This document shows positions 21,358 through 28,011 of a stretch of 64,000 bases of DNA, piece after piece (within the stretch, counting starts at the first letter, position 1; every line of letters starts with the position of its first letter). Source of the DNA: an uncultured Marinobacter sp. (GTDB lineage Bacteria > Pseudomonadota > Gammaproteobacteria > Pseudomonadales > Oleiphilaceae); the NCBI RefSeq assembly GCF_947259545.1, contig NZ_CAMYMK010000002.1:1116001-1180000 (forward strand). The letters run 5' to 3'. Made by a program: the position numbers and the translations under genes. The notes beneath the pieces were generated by a model. It was not told the DNA's origin. It saw only the letters and a list, made by a program, of their open reading frames with translations, and ran no database searches.

Positions 21358-21382
21358 TGAAACGTTATAATATAACAAGTGA
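21358..21382 (-). promoter_or_regulatory. Candidate Zur-binding palindrome upstream of znuA
   Basis: GTTATAATATAAC at 21364-21376 is a perfect 13-base palindrome. Its flanks (GAAAC before, AAGTG after) resemble the gammaproteobacterial Zur box. It lies 33 bases upstream of znuA, where repressor binding would block transcription under zinc sufficiency. Confidence 0.7.
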
Positions 21383-21438
21383 GTTGCTGATTAAAGGCAG
21401 CGTTGCGCCGCAATCATGCGAAATTCGTTCTGGGCCGT

Positions 21439-21444
21439 TATAAT
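21439..21444 (+). promoter_or_regulatory. Candidate -10 box for gltX
   Basis: A perfect TATAAT 42 bases before the gltX ATG. The -35 region 17 bases upstream is poor. A second use on the other strand is not evident. Confidence 0.4.
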
Positions 21445-21486
21445 GCGTGGCTTTCCAGTCGGCCACTTATCTATCAGGATCGTTAC

Positions 21487-22971
21487 ATGACCGTACGTAC
21501 CCGAATTGCTCCGTCACCCACCGGTGATCCACACGTTGGTACCGCCTTCGTGGCCCTGTTCAACCTGTGCTTTGCCCGTCAGCACGGCGGCCAGTTCATT
21601 TTGCGTATTGAAGACACCGACCAGGCCCGCAGCACCGCCGAGTCTGAACAGGACATCCTGCGTGCGCTGCGCTGGCTGGGGCTGGAATGGGACGAGGGCC
21701 CTGACGTGGGCGGCCCGCACGGACCCTATCGCCAGTCCGAGCGCAAGGATTCCTATCGTCAGTATGCTCTGGATCTGATCACCGCCGGCCATGCCTTCTA
21801 CTGTTTCCGCACCCCGGAAGAGCTGGAGGCGATCCGCGAAGAGCGCAAGGCCCAGGGCCTCAACCCCGGTATCAAGGGTGACCTTGAATTGCCTGAGGAA
21901 GAAGTAAAGCGTCGCCTGGATGCCGGCGATCCCTACGTGATCCGCATGAAGGTGCCGTATGAGGGCGTGTGTCAAATCCGTGACATGCTTCGCGGTACCA
22001 TCGAGATCGACTGGTCTCAGGTGGATTGCCAGATCCTGCTGAAGTCTGACGGCATGCCCACCTACCACCTCGCCAACGTGGTGGACGATCACCTGATGGG
22101 TATTACCCACGTATTGCGCGGCGAGGAGTGGATCAACTCCGCGCCCAAGCACAAGCTGCTGTACCAGTACTTTGGCTGGGACATGCCGGAGCTGTGCCAC
22201 CTGCCGCTGCTGCGCAACCCGGACAAGAGCAAGCTGTCCAAGCGCAAGAACCCCACCAGCATCAACTTCTACGAGCGTATGGGTTTCCTGCCGGAAGCGG
22301 TCACCAACTACTTGGGCCGCATGGGGTGGTCCATGCCCGATGAGCGGGAAAAGTTCACCCTGGACGAGATGATCCAGAATTTCGACATCCAGCGGGTCTC
22401 CCTGGGTGGTCCGGTGTTCGATGTGGAAAAACTGCGCTGGCTGAACGGAATGTGGCTGCGTGAGGATCTCAGTGACGATCAGTTCGTGGAGAAGATGCGC
22501 AACTGGTGGTTCAACGAAGATGCCCTGCGTGCGCTGATCCCGCACATCAAGGGCAGGGCGGAAGTGTTCTCCGATGTGGCGCCCATGGCGGCGTTCATGT
22601 TTTCCGGCATGCTCAACCTCAAGCCGGAGGATTTTGCCCACAACAAACTGGAAGAAGCCCAGATCAAGCGGGTACTCCAGTTCACCCTTTGGAAGCTGGA
22701 AGCTCAGCGCCACTGGAGCAAGGACAACATCTTTGCTGACATCAAGACCCTGGCCAAGGCCATGGAACTGAAAATGGGCGATTTCATGTTTTCCATCTTC
22801 GTGGCCATTGCCGGTACGCCCAATTCCTGGTCAGTGATGGACTCCATGGCACTGCTCGGACCGGACATGACCCGTTCGCGGTTGCGTCATGCCCTGGAAG
22901 TTCTGGGCGGCTTCTCCAAGAAAGAAACCAAGCGAGTGGAAAAAGAATACGCCGCGTTGCTCGCAGAATAA
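21487..22971 (+). CDS. gltX: Glutamyl-tRNA synthetase
   Basis: Class I aminoacyl-tRNA synthetase charging tRNA-Glu. Start ATG 21487 ([18 protein letters not shown]) gives 494 aa; an upstream frame from 21403 is non-homologous. The HIGH-like motif is PHVGT at residues 15-19, and the KMSKS-like motif is KLSKRK near residue 250. The C-terminal anticodon-binding domain ends [15 protein letters not shown]. It lies just before tRNA-Ala and tRNA-Glu, so the enzyme and one of its substrates are encoded side by side. Confidence 0.97.
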   Translation: MTVRTRIAPSPTGDPHVGTAFVALFNLCFARQHGGQFILRIEDTDQARSTAESEQDILRALRWLGLEWDEGPDVGGPHGPYRQSERKDSYRQYALDLITAGHAFYCFRTPEELEAIREERKAQGLNPGIKGDLELPEEEVKRRLDAGDPYVIRMKVPYEGVCQIRDMLRGTIEIDWSQVDCQILLKSDGMPTYHLANVVDDHLMGITHVLRGEEWINSAPKHKLLYQYFGWDMPELCHLPLLRNPDKSKLSKRKNPTSINFYERMGFLPEAVTNYLGRMGWSMPDEREKFTLDEMIQNFDIQRVSLGGPVFDVEKLRWLNGMWLREDLSDDQFVEKMRNWWFNEDALRALIPHIKGRAEVFSDVAPMAAFMFSGMLNLKPEDFAHNKLEEAQIKRVLQFTLWKLEAQRHWSKDNIFADIKTLAKAMELKMGDFMFSIFVAIAGTPNSWSVMDSMALLGPDMTRSRLRHALEVLGGFSKKETKRVEKEYAALLAE

Positions 22972-23041
22972 CCGCTTTGGTGAAGAAGTGAACGGAATGG
23001 ACAGGGATGTTCAAAAAACTGAAAAAATTGAAGAAAAGAGG

Positions 23042-23070
23042 TTGACGCCCATAGGGCGGATCCTTAATAT
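23042..23070 (+). promoter_or_regulatory. Promoter of the tRNA-Ala/tRNA-Glu transcript
   Basis: TTGACG (23042-23047), a 17-base spacer and TAATAT (23065-23070) form a strong sigma-70 promoter. A GC-rich stretch follows (ACGCAGCCG), as in stringently controlled stable-RNA promoters. The first tRNA begins 14 bases after the -10 box. Confidence 0.75.
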
Positions 23071-23083
23071 ACGCAGCCGTTGA

Positions 23084-23159
23084 GGGGCCATAGCTCAGCT
23101 GGGAGAGCGCAACACTGGCAGTGTTGAGGTCAGCGGTTCGATCCCGCTTGGCTCCACCA
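23084..23159 (+). tRNA. tRNA-Ala (anticodon GGC)
   Basis: 76 bases with the acceptor stem GGGGCCA/TGGCTCC and encoded ACCA end. The anticodon stem CAACA/TGTTG closes loop CTGGCAG, placing GGC at the anticodon. The T-loop TTCGATC is normal. Confidence 0.96.
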
Positions 23160-23166
23160 ATTTCTA

Positions 23167-23242
23167 GTCCCCTTCGTCTAGTGGCCTAGGACTCCGCCCT
23201 TTCACGGCGGCAACAGGGGTTCGAACCCCCTAGGGGACGCCA
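23167..23242 (+). tRNA. tRNA-Glu (anticodon UUC)
   Basis: 76 bases beginning GTCCCCT and ending AGGGGAC-GCCA. The anticodon stem CCGCC/GGCGG closes loop CTTTCAC, giving anticodon TTC. It is 7 bases after tRNA-Ala and shares its transcript. Confidence 0.96.
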
Positions 23243-23280
23243 ATACGGCTTGACGGTTTAGTCCACCGGAAAGCCATCAA

Positions 23281-23308
23281 GAAAACCGCCTTCGGGCGGT
23301 TTTTTTGT
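23281..23308 (+). terminator. Terminator of the tRNA transcript
   Basis: ACCGCC-TTCG-GGCGGT hairpin with a UUCG tetraloop, followed by seven T residues. Confidence 0.88.
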
Positions 23309-23339
23309 GTCTGAAGAAAGTTGAAAAGCTGTCTCCGAA

Positions 23340-23465
23340 GCTGGAGCGCGCGGCGGGAAGAAGCCTCCCAAAACTGTGTGTTGCCAGGGATGGCAACACC
23401 AAGCCCCCATGGATGGGTTCACGGCGTGTTTTGGGAGGTTTCTTCCCGCCGTGCGCAGGCTGGGG
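23340..23465. repeat. Long palindromic intergenic repeat
   Basis: Outer arms at 23351-23374 and 23428-23451 match as inverted repeats in 23 of 24 positions, starting CGGCGGGAAGAA. Weaker complementarity extends about 15 bases further out on each side. Inside lie a 9-bp hairpin (GTGTTGCCA 23378-23386 / TGGCAACAC 23391-23399, loop GGGA) and a small CCCA/TGGG hairpin at 23406-23417. The whole folds as a branched cruciform. This is the form of REP/MITE-like bacterial intergenic repeats. It has no coding frame. It lies between the tRNA terminator and the end of the convergent QueD-like gene. Confidence 0.75.
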
Positions 23466-23474
23466 CTAAAGAGC

Positions 23475-24326
23475 TTAGCGAGATGCAATGGCCCCCTTGC
23501 CAACCCCCTCATAAGCCTTCACCCGAATAGCATCCGCCGGAAACTCCGCCTTGAGTTGATCCGCCATATGCGCTGCAATCAATTCTACGGTAGTGTCGGT
23601 CTCCATCATGTAAACCCGGCTCTCCGGCAGTGTCAGCGCAAACTCACCCTGGTTCGCTTCATATTCAAACGTTACATAGGCAACGCCATCCTCGGCGACC
23701 CAGCGCCGGGTGACATCCTCTTCAGAGCCAACATAGATGTCTTGCCACAACGTCGCCCAGCGCTTTTCCAGCTCGTAGTCCCGGTGGTCGTTGCGATCAA
23801 TGCGGATAGGAGAGCGATGGCCATGGGCAATGCGCTGGCAGTTCCCCAGATGCTTCTTCAGACCGTGGACGTAATGGTAATAGGCGCCCTCGATCACTTC
23901 TTCGCGAAGGTGAACTTCAACATCAGTGACGTTGCCCGGCAATACCTCCATCAACTCCCGCTCAAGCAGGGCGGCCACGGCAGATGGAACCACACGCTCG
24001 GCTGAGAGCCAGGCGACCGCTTCATCCGGGGATCGGTGAACGATCCGGGCGCCGTCGGTCAGCGTCCAGGTGAAGGTGTCGGGCTCTTCCTCGGCCCAGG
24101 CCAGGCCTTCATAGCCACGGGGCACCACCAGACGGTGATCCACGCGCTCGTCGATGACTCGTTTGATGGTGCGCTTCACGTTACTGAAGTCGAACACCAT
24201 GCCCTGTTCGTCCAGCTCGCCGCCGAGGACCACGTCGGCAATCCAGCTTTCCCCCACCAGGCCCCGCTTCGGGTCCAGGTAAGCGAAATCGATAACGGTG
24301 AGGTTGTCCACAAACAGGTGATTCAT
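23475..24326 (-). CDS. Two-domain 6-carboxy-/6-pyruvoyl-tetrahydropterin synthase family protein
   Basis: 283 aa from ATG 24326; a frame open far upstream to 24794 is antisense to the next gene and not homologous. It looks like two fused QueD/PTPS units. The N-terminal half has the late motif of the fold (MVFDFSNVK near residue 46 and DHR at 63-65) but no HGH. The C-terminal half has the zinc-site block C163...H168-G-H170, and a late VKAYEG segment. Active sites may be formed across the two halves. QueD makes 6-carboxy-tetrahydropterin for queuosine; whether this paralogue does so is not known. Confidence 0.78.
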   Translation of the reverse strand: MNHLFVDNLTVIDFAYLDPKRGLVGESWIADVVLGGELDEQGMVFDFSNVKRTIKRVIDERVDHRLVVPRGYEGLAWAEEEPDTFTWTLTDGARIVHRSPDEAVAWLSAERVVPSAVAALLERELMEVLPGNVTDVEVHLREEVIEGAYYHYVHGLKKHLGNCQRIAHGHRSPIRIDRNDHRDYELEKRWATLWQDIYVGSEEDVTRRWVAEDGVAYVTFEYEANQGEFALTLPESRVYMMETDTTVELIAAHMADQLKAEFPADAIRVKAYEGVGKGAIASR

Positions 24327-24444
24327 CGGGAAGTCCGAACAGGATGAGGTTGATTGATGTGCGAATTCTAGCAAAAATCCCCGGTAGCTAGCAGTCTGAT
24401 GATGTGTCAGGCGGCAATTCGTATTGGCGTGAGGGGAAAACACC

Positions 24445-25080
24445 ATAAAGAATTCAAGTAACAGCTTCCATGAGCAAGGCCCCGCACTGGTACTGGCGGC
24501 GGGGGCATCCAGCCGCATGGGGCGCCCGAAAGCCTTACTGGAAACCGGGCAGGGTACTTTGCTGGACAGGGCGATTCTGCAGGCGAGACAGCTCAGTACT
24601 TCGGTGACGGTTGCAACCGGTGCCTGGTATCCGCTGGTCCGGTTTCGTGGCCGCGTGCAGCCTTCCCGGTGGTTGCCGGTCGACGATTGGATGGAGGGGA
24701 TGTCCGCCTCACTTCGGGCAGGGCTCCTGAGCCTGGGGCCTGAAGCCAAGGGGGTGTTCGTGTTGTTGGCGGACCAGCCGCTGCTTGATTCCAATGCACT
24801 GGTCGCGATGGGAGCGGCAGCCCGGTGTGTTCCGGATCAGGCGGTCGCCGCGGACTATGGCAATTGCCCGGGCGTGCCGGCCTATCTGCCGCGGTGGCTC
24901 TGGCCGCGAGTGATGGAGCTCGAAGGGGACCGGGGAGCAGCCGCAGTGCTCCAGTGGGCCGGGGCGACCCGAGTGGGCATCACCGGTGTTTTCGATGATA
25001 TCGATACTCCGGAGGACTGGCGGGCGGTTCGAAAACGTCTCAGCCAAACAGGCCAGACAACCAGGCAATCCCGACCGTAA
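24445..25080 (+). CDS. MobA/MocA-like nucleotidyltransferase with non-canonical start
   Basis: NTP-transferase family protein similar to molybdenum-cofactor cytidylyl/guanylyltransferases (MocA/MobA). The signature [14 protein letters not shown] occupies 24487-24528. The first in-frame ATG (24517) would cut through it, and no in-frame ATG, GTG or TTG lies upstream before the stop at 24430. GAGGGG at 24431-24436 is 8 bases before an in-frame ATA (24445), which would give 211 aa starting MKNSSNSF; CTG at 24487 is another option. Further blocks are FVLLADQPL near residue 110 and DIDTPEDW near the end. It overlaps the convergent response regulator by 41 bases. Confidence 0.75.
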   Translation: MKNSSNSFHEQGPALVLAAGASSRMGRPKALLETGQGTLLDRAILQARQLSTSVTVATGAWYPLVRFRGRVQPSRWLPVDDWMEGMSASLRAGLLSLGPEAKGVFVLLADQPLLDSNALVAMGAAARCVPDQAVAADYGNCPGVPAYLPRWLWPRVMELEGDRGAAAVLQWAGATRVGITGVFDDIDTPEDWRAVRKRLSQTGQTTRQSRP

Positions 25081-26035
25081 AAATACTGAGGCTGATGGTC
25101 AGGCCGACCGCGTAGACTTTCGCGGTGGATGAACGCTGCCGGGCGAGGTACAGGTCAACAGTGCGGTGAGCGATGTCTTCCGCCGTTTGCCGGGAAATTT
25201 CGTGGGCCTGCTGGATGGCTTCGGACTGCAGGGTTTGCCAGAATTCCGTATCAATGGTCTGGACGCTGGTGATGTGGTCTTTCAGGTCGGCCATGTGTTC
25301 ACTGGTGAAGCCGTTGCTCTGGGTCAGGGTCTGGCGTAATTCAGCCATTTCCCTGCCCAAATGGAGATTGACCTCCGCGGCCACTTCATCCCGCAGGTTG
25401 TGGGTCTGCTCGCGAACATGCTGCTCCAGCGCCTCAAGCTTCTCCTCAATTCGGGCTTCCTGCTTTCGCGTGGAGTCGTCCAGGGCACGTTTCAGATGAT
25501 CGAACTGCTCATCGAACAGGTCGCTCAGGAGCTCGTGCAGGCGGTTATTGATGTGGGTTTTTACCGCTGAACGGGCAATCTGTTCGACCTGTCCGTCCTG
25601 TTCCGAGGCCTGAGGGGTGCCGTTCAGTGACTCGGGTGGTTGGGGCAGTGTCCCTTTGGATGCATCGCTGGTGAGTTGTTTCAGGACGACGCTGAGTCCC
25701 TCAGTCTGAGGCGGTTTGGTGAGGATAGTGTAGACACCGAAATTCTGTGCCTCCTCCATGAAAGACGGCGACTTCTTGGACGTACACATGATGATCGGGA
25801 TGCCGGCTGTCTCAGGGTTGCCCTTGATGGCTTTGGTCGCTTCCACCCCGTTCATGCCGGGCATCAGGTGATCCATAAAGATCACGTCCGGTCTTCGGTG
25901 GCTGCTAAGAAAATCCAGAGCCTCTTCTGCAGAGCCAGCCATGTTGACTTCCATTTCGTGGTTTTCCAGCAGTTTGCTCAAGGTGAATCTCGCCACCTTT
26001 GAGTCGTCTACCAGGAGTGCGCTCTTGATTGCCAT
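25040..26035 (-). CDS. Response regulator with coiled-coil linker and C-terminal membrane anchor
   Basis: 331 aa. Residues 1-120 form a complete receiver domain: acidic D10/D11, phospho-acceptor D55 in [10 protein letters not shown]85 and K107 in LTKPP. A Gln/Pro-rich linker follows, then a long helical region (about 150-295) rich in Glu/Gln/Arg heptads that should form coiled coil. The end is one hydrophobic helix ([22 protein letters not shown]), making it a tail-anchored protein. No DNA-binding or enzymatic output domain is seen, and no histidine kinase is adjacent. It shares its strand with the PEGA/MORN and small membrane protein genes upstream, 50 bases after the former. Confidence 0.85.
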   Translation of the reverse strand: MAIKSALLVDDSKVARFTLSKLLENHEMEVNMAGSAEEALDFLSSHRRPDVIFMDHLMPGMNGVEATKAIKGNPETAGIPIIMCTSKKSPSFMEEAQNFGVYTILTKPPQTEGLSVVLKQLTSDASKGTLPQPPESLNGTPQASEQDGQVEQIARSAVKTHINNRLHELLSDLFDEQFDHLKRALDDSTRKQEARIEEKLEALEQHVREQTHNLRDEVAAEVNLHLGREMAELRQTLTQSNGFTSEHMADLKDHITSVQTIDTEFWQTLQSEAIQQAHEISRQTAEDIAHRTVDLYLARQRSSTAKVYAVGLTISLSIFTVGIAWLSGLFG

Positions 26036-26085
26036 GTCACAACCTCAACCTGTTACAGCGATGCATTCATTACCGGACTGATGAA

Positions 26086-27246
26086 TTACCAGCCTTCCAG
26101 TTGCGGGCACTGGGTGGCCCGGTAACTCTTGTCCCGATAACAAACACCGGGTTCCGTGGTGCGGGCGGTGAAGACCTCGCCGGCCGCGGTTGTCAGGCGA
26201 ACCTGTCCGTAGGGTTCGCCGTGTTTGAAGGTGGCCTCAATGGAGCTGCCATTAGGGTTGCGGAGCAGGCCTTGGCCGTGGAACTTGCCATTAATATACC
26301 CACCTTCATATTTTTTCCCGTCGGCGAACACTTCGGCGCCGGAGCCGTGGAAGTCGCCGTTGGAGAATTCACCTTCATAGTGGCGGCCATCCGGGTAGGT
26401 CAGACTCCCCCGGCCGTGAAATTTGCCATCGCGGAAGCCGCCAACGTAGAGCATTCCGTCTGTCGTGGTAAGGGAACCATGGCCATTCAGTCGCCCTTCT
26501 GACCACTCACCTGTCAGGATGTCGCCGTTGGCCCGTGTCAGCGTCCCCTGACCGTGGAACTCACCATCAATAAAGTGGCCCTCATACCTTAGTCCTTCGC
26601 CGTTCTGGTATGTGCCATCGCCGGTTTTCACGCCCCCGATCCACGTGCCGTTACGGAAGTTCACGGTGGTATAGGCCTCCAACCTGCCGACCAGGGTCAT
26701 TTCCTGCCCGGCTTTCATATCGATCGTCCGAACCCAGGGTTTGAATCCGGCCTTGCTGATGGTGATGTCGTATTTGCCCGGGTCCAGCTCCAGATCAAGG
26801 CGTGTGGCGCCATAGTCACGGCCGTTGATGGTGACGGTATCGCCCCTCAAGTTGGAGCGCAGCACCAGCGTAGCGGTTGTGGGTTCCGGTTTCTCAGCAA
26901 CAGGGGCGGGCCGGGTGTCTGTTTGGGGCTCCATTGCAGTGTGTGGTTCCGCGAGTGCCACGATCTTGGGGGGGGCCGGTGGAGGGGAGATAGAAAAAGG
27001 CTCCAGCTCTGGAAGATTGTGAGCCACGGCTTCAGAGTGCGGCGAAGCAATGTTCACTGTCTCGATGGGTGTGGGCTCATTCGCAAGAGGAGGGGAGGTG
27101 TCAGCAATGGTGCTTACTGGTGCGTTTTCTTCGGCAGCAATTGCATCAATTGACGACGCATCCTGGCGAATGGAGGCGAACCCCGCCGTGACCATTAGCA
27201 TCAGGGCCAGCGCATTGACGAACAGCAGTGGTCTGGCGTCGACCAT
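26086..27246 (-). CDS. Membrane-anchored PEGA and MORN-repeat protein
   Basis: 386 aa. An N-terminal transmembrane segment or uncleaved signal lies at about 7-25, then a Pro/Glu-rich linker with several APPP-like stretches. Residues ~125-195 form a PEGA domain (TINGRDYGATRLDLELDPGKYDITI, with a KAGFKPW segment). Residues ~200-370 hold about seven MORN repeats of ~23 residues, of the type YEGEFSNGDFHGSG and YVGGFRDGKFHGRG. MORN and PEGA modules are generally surface or envelope interaction modules; no enzyme domain is present. Function is not known. Confidence 0.82.
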   Translation of the reverse strand: MVDARPLLFVNALALMLMVTAGFASIRQDASSIDAIAAEENAPVSTIADTSPPLANEPTPIETVNIASPHSEAVAHNLPELEPFSISPPPAPPKIVALAEPHTAMEPQTDTRPAPVAEKPEPTTATLVLRSNLRGDTVTINGRDYGATRLDLELDPGKYDITISKAGFKPWVRTIDMKAGQEMTLVGRLEAYTTVNFRNGTWIGGVKTGDGTYQNGEGLRYEGHFIDGEFHGQGTLTRANGDILTGEWSEGRLNGHGSLTTTDGMLYVGGFRDGKFHGRGSLTYPDGRHYEGEFSNGDFHGSGAEVFADGKKYEGGYINGKFHGQGLLRNPNGSSIEATFKHGEPYGQVRLTTAAGEVFTARTTEPGVCYRDKSYRATQCPQLEGW

Positions 27247-27348
27247 GGGAAACCTCGCATTCCTGCATTCCAGACAGCTCCATCTTAATCAGGGAATGCG
27301 AGGTTATGTAACAGAAAGTATCTGAATTTAACGAGAATGTCGGACAAA

Positions 27349-27891
27349 TCACACTTTGTCCGGAAGTTGATCATGGTTGAGCTGTTCCCATGACCGCATA
27401 TAGACATCCGCTTCGTATTCATAGGGTGAACGGAACGGGGTGAGCACGAAGTCGAACACCAGGAAGAAGAAGCCCACGGACACCCAGGCGATAGTGAGGG
27501 TGCTGATGGTGGTGGCCTGAACTTCCGGATTGGAGTCCACAAAACTCTGGAGAACGGGGATCAGATCGGTAGCCATAACGACCGGGTTGAAACTCGATAG
27601 TACAAAGGGCACCCAGAAAGCGAGGAAGATGGGGAAAAAACCGAATGACCAGAGGATGCGGCGCAGCATGTATATACCGGCTTCTCGCCAGTAACGTTGT
27701 CGGACCTCCGGTTCCTTGCGTATCCGCTCAATATAGCGCCGGCGCTCGGCCCAGTAAGCCGCAACTTCCGGTGCCTGGATGGAGTCGGTGCCCGTGCTGG
27801 CGGTTACATCAGTGCGCGCGGGGGCAGCCTGATCAGCTGAGTCGCTGGAATCTGGAGCCTGGCTGGTGTGATTCGCGGTTTCTGTGGTCAT
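27349..27891 (-). CDS. Uncharacterised small membrane protein
   Basis: 180 aa, family not recognised. The first ~40 residues are Ser/Thr/Ala-rich and disordered-looking. Next is a charged helix (YWAERRRYIERIRKEPEVRQRYWREAG), then two hydrophobic segments (about 78-100 and 125-150). The tail is acidic and aromatic. It is first in a minus-strand group with the PEGA/MORN protein and the tail-anchored response regulator, all membrane-linked. The intergenic space to the divergent metalloprotease contains a 19-base near-repeat. Confidence 0.65.
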   Translation of the reverse strand: MTTETANHTSQAPDSSDSADQAAPARTDVTASTGTDSIQAPEVAAYWAERRRYIERIRKEPEVRQRYWREAGIYMLRRILWSFGFFPIFLAFWVPFVLSSFNPVVMATDLIPVLQSFVDSNPEVQATTISTLTIAWVSVGFFFLVFDFVLTPFRSPYEYEADVYMRSWEQLNHDQLPDKV

Positions 27892-28011
27892 GGATTCGGG
27901 TACTACCTTAATTGGCTACAGGGCTGATGATAGGCTACTGGACTGATGCATGATAATAGATAGTACGTGTTACCCTACAAGTCTAAAATCGTTAAAGACA
28001 GGATAGATTGA

